This document shows positions 1-11,841 of a stretch of 64,000 nucleotides of DNA, in pieces. Under the pieces are notes generated by a model. It made no database searches. It was not told the origin of the DNA and saw nothing but the letters and a program-made list of their open reading frames with translations. The translations under genes and the position numbers were made by a program. Position 1 is the stretch's first letter. Every line of letters starts with the position of its first letter. The stretch comes from Pseudopithomyces maydicus (Eukaryota; Ascomycota; Dothideomycetes; Pleosporales; Didymosphaeriaceae): positions 1,922,001 to 1,986,000 of the forward strand of contig JANTUC010000005.1 of the NCBI GenBank assembly GCA_026873275.1. The letters run 5' to 3'.

Positions 1-1370
1 TCTTATCTGCTATTAACTACTCTTATTTTATTTATAGCTGCTATAACTCTACTACGCACTTATTATATAAGGACTTATATTTATCTTTATATTTAGAGAG
101 GTATTCCTTATAGTTAAGTACTTTACGCAGGATATTTTTAAGTTCTCTTTTATTAGCCTATAGATATTCTACTAAGTCTTTATTTTTTAATAACTTCTTT
201 TAATATATCTCTTATATTACCTTAAGGTAGGCTATAGTATATTCCTAAGCCGCAGCTAAGGTATCTACTTATATATATATATTCTGCAGCTCTAAGGTAG
301 CTAAGTTTAAATTTTACTTAATATACTAATCGTAGATTATATATTTAATAATTATTATATACCACTCGCGCGGGTGCTAAGCTATTATAAGAATAAAATT
401 ATTTAATATAAAGATTATAAAGATAATATTAATATCCTTTAGAATATTATTCTCATCTTTATATACTAGTATAAGGCACTTATATTTAACCTCTTAGTTA
501 TCTTCTAGCTAATCTTATACTAACACCTAAAATTTAACCTTAGTAATTATAATATTTATCTAGGCTTTCGACAGTTGCTATACTATTATAAACTTATATA
601 ATTCTTTATAGATAAAGTATTTAGTTATAGAATAAAAGGAATAGCGTTAAACCTATTTTAAAATAATAATAACTTTTAAGTCCTTGTTCTCTACGTCTTT
701 TAGGAGAAGTAAGTATAATATTATTATCTTAAATAGCGCGCAGTACGTTATATTAAATATAAATTCTACTAAGACCTTTTATATTAGACTATTTATTTTA
801 AATAGACTAAAGCCGCTAGTCTTCTAAAACCTAACTAGGGTAGTAAATAGTATAAATAATTTATAAGGGGTCTCTAGCGCTCTATCTAGTAACTAAAAAT
901 TAACCTTACTCTTACGGGCGTAGGTAATTAACTAATTAAAGTCTTTATCTTTATTACTATTATTATTTTACGGGGTAGTACCGTTATCTTAAATAATATT
1001 TTATATAAGTTATAAAGGCTGTTATCGAAAGTAATCTATTTTAGCTATATTACTTTTTAAAATAACTACTTACTTAGGCGTGCTAGTAGATTTTATTATA
1101 TTAGCACAATTTTATAGGAATACTATATATATAAGTCTACTCTATCGCTATAAGTGTGCGGAGTGTATACTATATATATAAAGATAATCGCGTAAATAAG
1201 CTCTTTAAGAGCTAGTGCAAGCTAATTATTAATATTTATAATAAAAATAAAATACTTAGATTATATTGCGGGCGATAAGGTTAGTAGTAATATATTTTAA
1301 TTAAATAAAATTTAAGTATATAAAATAGAGGCTAGCTAGTATAAAAAGGTACATAAGGGTACTCTAGGCA
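1..1370. repeat. AT-rich, RIP-like degenerate block
   Basis: This stretch is very rich in A, T and TpA steps, poor in CpA and TpG, and has no open frame of useful length. Scattered CpG survives. That pattern is the expected product of repeat-induced point mutation acting on a transposable element, which is common in Dothideomycetes. I cannot identify the original element because no protein motif survives. The block continues beyond the left edge and stops abruptly near 1370, where composition becomes normal. RIP itself is inferred from composition by eye, not from calculated indices. Confidence 0.7.
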
Positions 1371-2090
1371 GCTAGTGCGCGCTAGTCCTAATTGGGACTT
1401 GGCGCGCTGGGCGGTCAGGTCGGTCCTACGATTGGTCGCAGAGTTGTCGCAAGGCCGATCCGTAACAGTTTTGATATGTTTTCATGAGTTCTTTGCCCCG
1501 AATTTTCTTAGTGGATCTGTCGTGAACTGGTGTTTCTCTGATGTTTGCGTCAGACGAAGATAAGGGAACTACCAATTGACTGCCCATGTACCTACTTACT
1601 GTAGAGACATTCACATACGTAAGCATAAGCACATCTCAGGTTTCTTATAAATACTCCGGCATTTAAAGAATCCCACACACTGACCAGCAAAATAGATTGC
1701 ACTAAACTAACGAACCTGGCTCCCAGATAACACTCGTGCGGACGAAAAAAAATCGGTCTCATGCACTTGCCATATTGGTGCCATCGGCCCCCACCATTCC
1801 CTTTCAGGAAACACCCCACACACCGCCCTTATGCTTTACGCCCTCGGAGGATGGAAAAGCCCCGGCATGCAACCTAGCGTTTACCGTACATAAGTACATG
1901 CGGTATCCTAGCAAAACTCCATAAGCGAGCGTTCCACGGGGCGTACGTATAGACTTTGCTACGTATTTAGAGTGAACCGTTGCACAGTTCACCGTGCCGT
2001 GAAAACCGATTTTTTTGCAAACACACAGAGATACTATACTATACTATACATACATATATTTTTCGATACTCGTATATATATCCAACCACC
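1371..2090. other. Intergenic, upstream of the GNAT gene
   Basis: Composition is normal and no convincing gene is visible; the short open frames on both strands have no recognisable features. The last 60 bases (about 2031-2088) hold a TATAC-type tandem tract and TATATA runs just before the ATG at 2091, so a core promoter and leader probably lie here. Confidence 0.5.
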
Positions 2091-2943
2091 ATGGCCCCCG
2101 CCAAAGACCCTTTCCGCAGCGCTCGCTTGTTCTACCGCGCCGTCCGTGGCGCCGAAGATGATGCCTTCTTCGCGGAAATCAACGAGGATCGCATCGGGTA
2201 TATGAACAGCAATGGGAGCAATAACCGGCTGCCTGGGCCCAGCGACGCGGAGCGTTTTCGGAAGAGCATGGAGGAGGATTTATTAGCTGCTGTATATATA
2301 TGGTCTCTTTTACTCCTCCGTGGTTGCCTAGCGCTGTTGTTGCATGCTGACGCCGTACGTAGATAATCTGTCTTCCGGAGAGAGTCGACCCAAAAGGTGA
2401 GTTAACATATACGTATATGCATTTGAAATATGCATATCAACATGAGAAGAAGCAAGTTAAAATTATATACATAGACGATACCCAAGCACCCACCTTCCGC
2501 GCCGGCACTCCCATAGGCGAGATTCACCTCAACGGCTCCTCCCCCGCACTGTGCACCACCGCCGCTCCGAACTAGGCATAGACATCCTGCCCGCATATCA
2601 GGGCCAAGGCTACGGTAGCGAAGCCATCCGGTGGGCGCTGGAATGGGGCTTCAAGCGCACGGGCTTGCATAAGATACGGATATTGGCCTTTGAGTGGAAC
2701 GAGGGCGCATGGAAGCTTTATCGCAGGCTGGGGTTTGTGGAGGAGGGGCGACATAGGGAGGCCATGTGGCATGAGGGGAGGTTTTGGGATTGTATCGAGT
2801 TGAGCATGTTGGATAGGGAGTGGTGGGCGTTGGAGAAGGAGAGGGAGGAGCAGAGGGAGAAGGAGAGGGAGAAGGAGAAGGAGAAGGAGAATGAGAAGGA
2901 GGAAGAGGGGAGAAAGGATGAGAGTGGGGTGCCGATGATCTGA
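2091..2943 (+). CDS. GNAT-family N-acetyltransferase (one-base frameshift)
   Basis: Predicted acetyl-CoA-dependent N-acetyltransferase; the substrate is unknown. Exons are 2091-2291, 2363-2396 and 2487-2943, with introns that start GTATAT and GTGAGT and end in AG; the first has a CTGAC branch site. The start sits in a CCACCATGG context. The core GNAT signature is clear: a strand ending GEIHL, then LGIDILPAYQGQGYG (the acetyl-CoA loop Q-x-x-G-x-G/A), then NEGAWKLYRRLGF. A Lys/Glu-rich low-complexity tail ends the protein. Between GEIHL and HHRRSELG the frame slips by one base, best placed in the C run at 2541-2545. As read, translation would stop at TAG near 2574. Adding one base gives about 230 residues, a normal length. 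It is either a sequence error or a young pseudogene beside the RIP-like block. Confidence 0.8.
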
Positions 2944-3133
2944 TTGGTTAGTACAGAGTTGTGGATTCTATCGTTACTCCCAGAGAAAATCCATGTCTGT
3001 TACACCATGAAGAAGCGGTGTACTGTGATGTATGCCTTCTGAATGGTATTATCCGACCCATCTCACCCAATCCATTACACAACCGGCACACCGTACCGCC
3101 TCTGACGCCCAGCGACAACGTCAAATCCGGCAT

Positions 3134-5505
3134 TCATTTCCTCGAGGCAGCAGCATCGTACAGCGCCTTGATATCCGCTTTCCACTGCTCCTTGTCCATA
3201 CGGTTCACACGCCGGTCATACGTAAGCATCCCGTTCACCTCGCCCTCAACGTCGGTCGTCTGCGTCCAAACGGCGCCGGAGCACGCGTACTCTTTGACCT
3301 GAAACTCCAACTCCTTGAAGATCATGTGCGCGCGGAGGTTCCATATTTCCACCGTGGAGTCGAGCTCGTACGTGTATTTGACGTCGTTGATGGATTTGGC
3401 GACTTTCCAGGCGCTATACGTGGTGTTAATGATCTGCTCAACTATCGGTGCGTTGGAGAGCGCTTGAGCTCTTGTAGAGCTGGGGTAACGTCGTGATGTT
3501 GGAATACGTACTGTTCTTCGGTGACATTCTGTCCGATACCGCCGAACTCGCCTTGGATGGCGATTCGGGTAGGGTCGTATGGGGTAGATTCGGCGGAGTA
3601 CCAAGGTGTGCCGCACTGTGGCGAGGAGTAGTGGTGGTTATCCTTAAATTTATTAATACAGCTTGAAAGAGCATGGAGCGATTTCACTTACATGGAAGTC
3701 ACCAGCGCCATGGTCATGCCAGCCGGTCACAGAGTCAATCAAGCGAGACGGATCGTGCTGGCGTACAAGATCTGTTAGTATAAAATCGGCGCTTACGTTG
3801 CGCACTCCGTCGTACCCCTCCCAAGGTTGGCCCCAGCCTTCATTGTAGATTACCTATTCGCAATCAGTCACATTCATTGTAGTTCCAAACTCACGAAACT
3901 CACCCAGGTTACGATGCTAGGGTAGCTCTTGTGTTGTTCGATCAAGATTGCAAGTTGTCTATCGAATTCATCCTGCACATCTCGTGCTAGCGACGGTGCA
4001 CCAGGAGGATTCGTTCCATCAGGGTTGGGTGTCTGGGTTGTGGCGAGGGCAGGCATATCCTGGATGAGAAGCAGTCCGAGTTGGTCACATGCTTGATAGA
4101 ACAATGCGGGTTCTACTTTGATCTGTGCATCGAGTCAGGAAATGTACGACAAGCAGGGACACGCTCTCTTACGTGTTTCCGAACCATGTTGTAACCGACT
4201 TCCTTCAGAGCTTTCAGGTCATAAACCATCGCTTCAAGACTAGGCGGGGTGTGAAGACCATCAGGCCAATACCTGAATTAATGGTCAAAATGGTGGAGAT
4301 TTGTCTCGCTGAGTTGACATACCCCTGGTCAAGCGTACCGAACATGAAGATGAACTCGCCGTTTAGCAGCGGCCTTAACACGCCGTTAACCTCACCCTTG
4401 GATATAGTCCTAAATCCGACGTAGCTGGCTACTGCATCTTTGCCAAGAACTACCGATATATTGTACAAGGTGGGGCTGTCAGGGGACCACAGTTCGACTG
4501 AGTCTACTGTAACAGTTTGAGGTGAATTAACAGATATTTGTGTCTTGAACTTTATATCTGTAGAACCTTGCTCGTAGATTATTAAGTTAGCATTCGTTAG
4601 GTTCGAAGTAGAGTGGACCACGATGTTGACTAATACAAATCAGCAAGATTCGATCTCAGAAGGTGCAAATCCCTACTCTTGCCATCGGCACCAGCATCAA
4701 TATCGAGCTTGTTGATACTATCAGCCGGGACAGACTCTAGCCAGACAGTCTGCCAGATTCCGCTGCATGGCGTGTAGAAGATGTGCTCTGGTATTAGCTT
4801 CTGCTTGCCAAGCGGAACATTATACGGGCTGAGATTAGTGGGGTCAAACACGTAAACGATACTGTAAAAAAGGTCAGTTGGGAAATGGGAATATTTAAGG
4901 TGCAACTCACAGCTCGTTAGTGCCATTTTTGCTCAGATAGTCGGTGATGTCGACATTGAAGGACCAATACCCTCCAACATGACTCGTCACATTCTTCCCA
5001 TTGACAAAGACGGTAGCCTCGTAATCGACCGCACCGAAATTAAGAACAACCCGATCTTTCCATGACGAAGGTACATCAAAGGTCGTCCGGTACCAACTGT
5101 AAAGTGTGTAATTGCCCATGACCCCTGTCCTACTCTTAGTAACGCACGATATGTTCACAACTCTCACATACCCGACAGTGCCGACTCGAGGCAGAAAGGC
5201 ACCAGAACAGGCTGCGCGCCTTCTAGTTCCCCTCCAACAGATGCACTACCCAATCCATCGTACTCCTCTTTACTTGAGTTTCGATACTGCCATACGCCGT
5301 TTAGGTTCTTCCATTGGTCTGGGTGCGAGCGTGCGAGCTGGGGTCGCGGGTACTCAGGCCATGGATTGGTGCCAACGGTTTTCGTCCACGGAGTATCTAA
5401 GGGTCCCTCTTTCAGAACGTAACTTCCAGTGGAGTTGTCGCTCGAATATCCCTGTCCAAGGACGGTAGACAAGAGCAGAGCAAATGCTCCTATTGAAGAA
5501 AGCAT
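3134..5505 (-). CDS. Secreted glycoside hydrolase family 2 (beta-galactosidase/beta-glucuronidase-like)
   Basis: Predicted secreted exo-glycosidase of family GH2, cleaving beta-linked sugars from plant or fungal polysaccharides. Nine exons read in frame for 643 residues: 5505-5172, 5124-4911, 4861-4677, 4629-4323, 4272-4173, 4122-3904, 3853-3692, 3642-3512, 3413-3134. The start was chosen because it opens a signal peptide (MLSSIGAFALLLSTVLGQ); an in-frame ATG 31 codons upstream would bury it. An N-terminal jelly-roll domain (GNYTLYSWYRTTF) and an Ig-like domain precede the TIM barrel. The acid/base Glu is in the NEGW motif (about residue 458) and the nucleophile Glu is in QGEFGG (about 539). 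The C-terminal motif SGAVWTQTTDVEGE is typical. Substrate specificity cannot be read from sequence. No frameshift is needed. Confidence 0.88.
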
Positions 5506-7181
5506 GGTGTGCAACGAGCCACAGAGGTGTTTCCAATATAGAACCGGAAGAGCCTCGGTGGATGGGAATATCGAAGAGGTGATAACCGGAGGCATCAACG
5601 AGACCTTATATAGGCACTAAGGAGGCTCCGCACAAGTATCGAAGTCAGAGCGAATGGAGGTGCGTTTGCTAAGGTCAGCTGCAGTGCATGCTGCAGGTCT
5701 CTAGGCTAGAGAGAGAGCTAATTCCAAAAAGATTGTATACGTTTGCCGATCAATTTCACGAACCTTAAACAGTAAAAACATGTTGTGAATTCGGAAATGA
5801 GTAATTAGAATCGTCTTTACACCGAATATTGCATACACTCTTCGGGACATGTTCATGGCAGTGAACATTGTTTCTTTGGCAGCTTTCTCGGTGACGCAGG
5901 ACGGAAATAATGAAACCGAGGCTACATGATTTGGTAGCGCAACAACGGCGTGGCTGCAGGTTGATCGTGGATCATTGCCGTTGCGTGGACTGATAGCGGC
6001 TTGGCCATGCGGGCTTCCCCAATTTTTGAGGAGTTCCCCGCACACCTTATGAGAACAGCAATTGCTCAAGGGCAGAACCACATGATGTCACGTTTGGAGT
6101 GCGCCGACCGCCCAATGATGGCTAGTTGACGGATTTTCTTATACGCCTAGAGTGAGCCCTCAAGCTCTGCAATGCGATGCGTTGACTGGAATTGTCTTCG
6201 GTACACAGAGCCTCGCCATCTATTTCAAGCCAGAACACGTTCTTCGTGGAGAACTGAGAGAGAGCCTGCCAGATAGAAGCCATCAGGAATCCACCATGCT
6301 GTACAATTCCATCCGACTTGAGCCTGATCTTGACGGGTGTGTCGTGTCTCCAATGGTCTAATGCGCCCCTGCGATGGTACCTTGTGCATCAGTGACGTAT
6401 GCGTTGGCACAGCTCAATGCAGTATCCAAGACGCAGGAACTGGCAAAATACGGATCAAGTAGCTGCAATGGCTAAAAAAGAAACGGGTGGTGGTGTAGAT
6501 ACTGGGAAGACATGTCCGCAATGCTTGTGGTGCAGAGAGCCCCGCTCGGGTCTAGTCTTAAATCAGTTAGTGTGGGACTGATTGTGGCCACGTGACTAGA
6601 CTTTCCACCAAAGCACCTTCTGTGTTAGGAAATCAGCTCTGAGCAGGGATCCACGATGGATTATCAAAAGTAGTTATATTATTCCACTACGTCATTTGCA
6701 ATGGTCCGGTTGGATCTACGACTACAAGTGCTGATGGGTGCTGCAACGCGCTCGCTCATGGCGATCAAGCGTGCCAGCTGTGGAGCAGAGCTCGTGCGCT
6801 GTACTACCGTATACTCCGAATCTTCTTGGGTATATTTGTTTCAGCCCTGTGCGTATCCACTGACCGCTCCTCTGGTCATACCCGCTGACAAGCCGTACAG
6901 CTCGAAAAACAAAGTTGTGCACTCGATGATACCTTCCACTTCTAGTTGGTGAGTAAAATTGCCAAATAAATAACAACACTGGATTTCCGAAACATACTGT
7001 GCAAGTTACTTGCTTCAGAAGTACGCGCATAACATCCAGCCTAGATAGTCTAACACTTTCATACATGGTTAACGATCCGGTAGCCGGGATGACAACGGAT
7101 GGCATACCGTTTGGAGGATATGTCGGATGTTTTCCGCCCACCAGGATGGGACGTAAGCTAACCTCGCACGCTAGCAAGGCA
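5506..7181. other. Intergenic, no supported gene
   Basis: About 1.7 kb upstream of the GH2 gene and downstream of the kinase gene. Short open frames on both strands lack conserved motifs and look accidental. A CACGTG E-box lies near 6592-6597. Nothing else is visible. Confidence 0.5.
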
Positions 7182-9287
7182 CTATGGGAGGAGCAAACGC
7201 GGCTTGTGCCACCTGCTTGGCGCAACCACTTTGCTGGATGGACTAGGAGATCTATCTGATTCGGGCGTAATAGGTGTTCTGAAAGACCGCGGAGAGACCG
7301 GTGAAAGGGGCGGGGAGACGGGCGAAAGAGGCGGTGAGGTTTCGTAATCTGTGTCTACCGAAGGAGCTGTCGACTTGCTCGTGAAAGACTCCCACATTGG
7401 GTGGTCATCGATATCAAGCTCTGAGATGCCAGACAGTGTTGATCGGTCTGAGTAAGAGTTAACAATTGACGACACGCGGACGGATGACGCGGTCGACTGG
7501 CGGATTGTGTCAGTGTCCGAAAAAGTAGAATCGGTCGAGGAGCTTGACATGGACGAACAGCGGTATGATGATGTCCATCCTCCCTCTGAACCAGATCTCG
7601 AAGATGCAGCAGGGGCCGGGTCTTGTTTGTGTGCGCCGCAATGTATGTCAGGCATTGAAGTGTTGGTGAGGAGTATGTCAGTGAGTTGCGTATGAATCTC
7701 CCTGGCACTTGGACGCATGTGTGGATTCCTGCTCAGCATTGTTCGCACGATGGCCAGGATCGGTGGTATGGCTTGTAACTCTTCGTGCTCAAATGCTGAC
7801 GCCGAAGTTTCCAATGTATCCATCCACGTCCCAATCTTATCCATGTTGGCATGGTATGACGAATCAGTGCGCGTGTTTTTGCCTCCGGCATTGACTCTCT
7901 CCTTTTGTTTGGACGACCGGTGCTTGATGAAGTCATTTTGCTTCCTCTTCATCATGAAGGTGATGATCTCCACGAAGACGCATCCAAGCATGTATACATC
8001 TGCTTGCTCGGTTTCGTGAACTCGCGACCTCTGTCGCTGTGCTGGCTGCTTGTTTCGCTTGAAGCCAAAGTTGAAACCGGAGAATTCATTTGTGGTCGGA
8101 GACTTGGTCAACTTTTGCCGTGAGCCACTGCTGTTGGATGATCCCGACGAGCTCTTGCTCGCAATAGAAGGTTTTCGCCGGGTGCCAATCACAGGTGGTG
8201 GCGCTACGCGATCGGGTTCGAATGCGTCAACTGCATTCTGGGTTTCAGGAGCAGCATAGACATATACATCCATCGGATCCGGCCTCTTGTCTCTCTGGAA
8301 CGTCGAAAGGCTTGCGATGTCGCTGAAGGCTATATGATTGCGCTCATCAATGAGAATATTGGAAGGGCGGATGTCAGAATGGCAGAACCCGTTCCTATGC
8401 AGCGTGGCAATCGCGTCTGTCAAGCAAAGCATCCAGTTGAGAAGTAGCTGCCTGCGTTCGGGCTTGGGGAGCTTTTTGTACTGCGGAGGTTCCCGGTGGT
8501 CGATGAAGGTCTTTAGTGTGTGCTGGCCGACAAAATTGGTCAATGTGTAGCCAAAGTTTTTGGAGGTGTAGGATGCCCAGACGGGGGCAATGTGCTCATG
8601 CTCGACCATCTGGGCACTCTCCACGTCCATGATGTAGTCTTCCTCAAATGCGAAGGTGGATTCTTGGTCGCCCATGGCGAACTTCCTCCTTACGTAAACT
8701 TCGTGGGGCTTTTTGGGCAGGTGCACACGCGACCACTGCTGGAGGCTGACGGCTGGAGGCAGCCCCATGACGTACTCGAGCGGTATCTGCTCGTTGGAGG
8801 CATAGTCGACGTGCACGCCCGGGCCCAGAACGCGGAGCAAGAAAGAGAACTGTGTCTGGTAGAAGCGGGCATTGGCTTGGTCGTCTCGGCGGTTGGCCAG
8901 GGCCAGCTGCTCGATGTCATCCATGGACAAGGGGAGGTCGTCGTCGTCCCAGCTCTTCTCGACGACGGCGAAGATGCGGTCGGCCTCGCCAATCTCGACC
9001 AGGATGAGGAACAAGCGACGGGCTTTCTCCAGGATCCATTCCAGGTAGGTGTCGTCTGTCAAGTCTCCGAAGCCCACGGGGCGGTTGAGCCACTCGCGCT
9101 CCCGCGGCTGCAGGCGGGCGGTGACAAAATCGTGGTTGACCTTCTCGTCGATACGCTCCTCGGTCCACCAGACCTGCTGCAGCTGGTGGTGCGGGGTGAC
9201 GAGCGAGTGGCCGCCGTAGCCGTAGATGAGGGCATTGAGGGCCACGGTCTGATCATTGACCACGTTGTTGAGGGTCCGGGCCGTCAT
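7182..9287 (-). CDS. Divergent protein kinase-like protein with Ser/Pro-rich tail
   Basis: Single-exon gene, about 701 residues from the ATG at 9287; an in-frame ATG at 9380 would add 31 residues of Arg/His-rich sequence, so the start is uncertain. A helical N-terminal region of about 220 residues, common in fungal-specific kinase-like proteins, is followed by a kinase fold. The catalytic loop reads HSDIRPSNIL, keeping Asp and Asn but with Ser instead of the usual Arg. The metal-binding DFG is replaced by SDI, and an APE-like motif (YAAPET) is present. The second half is Ser-rich with repeated SPPLSPVSP units, typical of disordered phosphorylation targets. Activity is therefore uncertain; it may be a weak kinase or pseudokinase. 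No function beyond signalling can be inferred. Confidence 0.75.
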   Translation of the reverse strand: MTARTLNNVVNDQTVALNALIYGYGGHSLVTPHHQLQQVWWTEERIDEKVNHDFVTARLQPREREWLNRPVGFGDLTDDTYLEWILEKARRLFLILVEIGEADRIFAVVEKSWDDDDLPLSMDDIEQLALANRRDDQANARFYQTQFSFLLRVLGPGVHVDYASNEQIPLEYVMGLPPAVSLQQWSRVHLPKKPHEVYVRRKFAMGDQESTFAFEEDYIMDVESAQMVEHEHIAPVWASYTSKNFGYTLTNFVGQHTLKTFIDHREPPQYKKLPKPERRQLLLNWMLCLTDAIATLHRNGFCHSDIRPSNILIDERNHIAFSDIASLSTFQRDKRPDPMDVYVYAAPETQNAVDAFEPDRVAPPPVIGTRRKPSIASKSSSGSSNSSGSRQKLTKSPTTNEFSGFNFGFKRNKQPAQRQRSRVHETEQADVYMLGCVFVEIITFMMKRKQNDFIKHRSSKQKERVNAGGKNTRTDSSYHANMDKIGTWMDTLETSASAFEHEELQAIPPILAIVRTMLSRNPHMRPSAREIHTQLTDILLTNTSMPDIHCGAHKQDPAPAASSRSGSEGGWTSSYRCSSMSSSSTDSTFSDTDTIRQSTASSVRVSSIVNSYSDRSTLSGISELDIDDHPMWESFTSKSTAPSVDTDYETSPPLSPVSPPLSPVSPRSFRTPITPESDRSPSPSSKVVAPSRWHKPRLLLP

Positions 9288-10573
9288 GTCGTGCGGTGTC
9301 TGGGCGGTCCGGCGTGGATGGCGCTGGAGGTTGTGGTTAGTGCGGCGGTCATGTCTAGCCGTAGGAGAGGTGAAGGCCACGAGGTAAAAGGCCGGGGAGG
9401 GCGGGCGTGTTATGGGTCAGCTTTCGCGGTGAAGGCAGCCTGTAGCACGAGGCCATGGCCGCCTGGCATGGCATGAGCACCACGCATTCACCCAATCACG
9501 GCTAGCAGGCAGCAGAAGGCTCCCGCACATTCGCTCGCTCTCTGCCCAAGACCAAAAGCATCGGAGCCGGCCATGTGAAATTGAGCCGGGGGCCCAGGAC
9601 AGGTCCAGGGTGTTATCGTCAGCCCTGGAGCGCGACGCTGCAAAGGGAGCGTAGACGCGCACGCCAAATGCAAAGCGGAAAGGCGGTTCCCCGCCGGTTG
9701 GGCTGAGCTGTCAGCGGGCGAGGCCGGCCGCCTGGCCAACCCTTGTGCGGAGGGCAGACGAGGGCAGCGAGCGATTCACCCGTGTGCTGGCTGTGCCGCC
9801 AGACGCAGGCGGGGACGTACATGTTGTCGTTGTAGTTGCACGGCATTTCGTCTCGTGTGGCCTGGTCCGGTCTGGTCTGGGTGCGCCGGAAGGACACGTC
9901 CAGCTGGGGCTGCTGGGCACGACACGCGTCAGGCCGTCTGCTATCGCGCAATGCTGCATCTGCTCCTCGTGTGCTCTCTGCCCAGGTGCGCGCTAGATCC
10001 TGTGCCGTGTATCGCGAGCACAGTCGCCCACCGCACTCGGCCTGCTTCAGCCCAGACCTGAGGCTACATGGCCACACCCGAGGCACGGCCAACGCCTCTG
10101 CATGGCATGGCTGGCTCGTCTCGACCCCGCCTTTGTGCCCGCTCACGCACGCCTGCGCGGCCAGAGAGCCCCGAGAGCCTCGTCGCTGGCCCGTCTTCCT
10201 CGTCCACGAACCCGTCGTGGGCGGTCGTCTAGCTATCTACGGTACCTACCTAGTGTCCCACGGTGCCTCTCCGCACCGCCAGGGTCCTGCATCCTCTGCC
10301 ATATACCCATGGCTCCGGGCATCGGTAGCGACCACGGACAAGGATTGCCAAATTTCTCGACCGAGCGCAGACGCCCCACAGCACAACCGCAGCATTACCC
10401 ACGCGACACATCAATTGGAATTAGATACATGCTGCTAGACTGACTGCCTAGCCATCACCCACATGCGCTAGCAGCCACCTGGCCATGCTCTGCTCCCTCC
10501 GACCTGCCTGCTCGCTGAACCCCACCGTCCCGTCCCCCACCATCGTCTCCCCTCGCCCCATCCATCCCGTCTC
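9288..10573. other. GC-rich intergenic region
   Basis: About 1.3 kb between the kinase start and the end of the BYS1-like gene, clearly GC-richer than most intergenic DNA here. Open frames occur on both strands only because stop codons are rare in GC-rich DNA, and they show no motifs. A GGTACCTACCTAG element is at 10241-10253. It probably includes the promoter and leader of the kinase gene. Confidence 0.5.
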
Positions 10574-11186
10574 TCACGCTTTCCCAGAAATGACCAAAAC
10601 AATATCCTTATCAGCTGCATTGTCCCTCGTCGCATCGCCTATGTCTTCTCCGTTTGGCCATTCGATGCTCGGGGCGCCCTCGCTCACTACCGTCACATTC
10701 CGACCTTTGAACGGCTCACCATTGACAGCGTCCAGATTGTACCTGAAGCACCCGTCAGTATCCGTTTGATCGAATCCGGCCCCGACCATGCCGTCGGAGC
10801 CATGCACGGCCAGACGTCGTGAAGCACCTACCACACCCTATCTCCAGCGAGAGCGTATCCCAGTATCTGGAGCGGCGCGCTGTTGTAGAGCCCGTACTGG
10901 TCCTTGGACAGCTTGATCGCAACCCCGTAGTCGTTGAGCTGTTGCCGAACCTTCCGACATGGAAAGGCTCAGTCCAGTTTTTGCCTGTATGCTTGTCGTC
11001 AGTAGAGGAAATCAACCGCGGGCATCACCGACCAGCTTCCACGAGAACCCTGCTGCTAATGGCCGACCCCCACGCGTCAGGCACGACCCAAAGGTAGAAC
11101 GGCTCAGGCGTCAGGTTGGTGACGGTGCTAGAGCCCGTCGCCGCCACCGCAGACGTGAATGTAGCAAAAGCAGCAAGAAATCGCAT
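10574..11186 (-). CDS. BYS1-family small secreted protein (one-base frameshift)
   Basis: Predicted secreted protein of the BYS1 (Blastomyces yeast-phase-specific) domain family, whose function is unknown. Exons are 11186-11033, 10984-10832 and 10742-10574. The start opens a signal peptide (MRFLAAFATFTSAVAA), followed by the family pattern TVTNLTPEPFYLW and then NWTEPFHVG. The reading frame slips by one base at the G run corresponding to + strand 10923-10926; after it the frame continues VAIKLSKDQYGLYN. With one base added, the exons sum to 158 residues, normal for the family. The first intron uses an unusual GTCGGT donor, so that junction is less certain. It lies in tandem with the AA14 gene upstream. 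Confidence 0.65.
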
Positions 11187-11841
11187 GGTTATGGTGCGTT
11201 GCGCTATGGTAGATTCGAGAATCACCGCCGGCGATGGAAGCAATAACAGCTTGCACAATTGAATACCTTTATACTGACTCTCATCGACCAAAGTCGCCTC
11301 CTTGTACACTTGAAGGAAATGACCGTTGGGATTAATCCTCCATGTTGGGCCTGGTACCATTCTTTTCAAGATTTGCTCCTTACCGGTGCTATGTACCACA
11401 GAAACTAATTGGCCAGCTCCTTGCCTTTTGGATCATAGCAAAGATCGTGCCCTCACCTTATACGCCGTTTAAACCGCGTGTGCAGGGCCTTTCAGTAGTC
11501 CTCATTTAGAAGCCGGAACATCGCACGAGGTGAGAAAACCTGCAAGAGGTACGACTTGGTCACAGGATTTATGCACGCTGTATCCGTGTTGTACAGATAA
11601 CACGCTTCTTGACATGGTCACAACATTGGATATAAACTAAACATGCTAGATTCGTTTTGGGCAGCGGTGCAGCAATAATCATTCGAGCTGTAGTACATAT
11701 ACCCAGATAGCAATCTGCTAACAAGTTCTGACTCCACAATGTCCGCTATCGAAACATGAAACTGTACATCCATACCAATAGAAAAGGAGAAAGGCAATAA
11801 GGAACCTCACAGTATCCACACCGAGCTGGGCGGCGAGCCTA
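11187..11841. other. Intergenic between BYS1-like and AA14 genes
   Basis: About 650 bases separating two genes on the same strand. No open frame of substance is seen. It should hold the promoter of the BYS1-like gene and the 3' end of the AA14 transcript. Confidence 0.45.

Noticed and set aside
3786..3824. Possible 39-base intron in the GH2 gene
   Set aside because: The segment has GT and AG ends but is in frame without stops and encodes plausible family sequence, so it was kept as exon.
8520..9476. Open frame of 318 codons on the plus strand
   Set aside because: Antisense to the kinase-like gene; composition is typical of a reverse-strand shadow.
9488..10443. Several overlapping open frames in both directions
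   Set aside because: GC-rich DNA with few stops by chance; no motif, and the frames conflict with each other.
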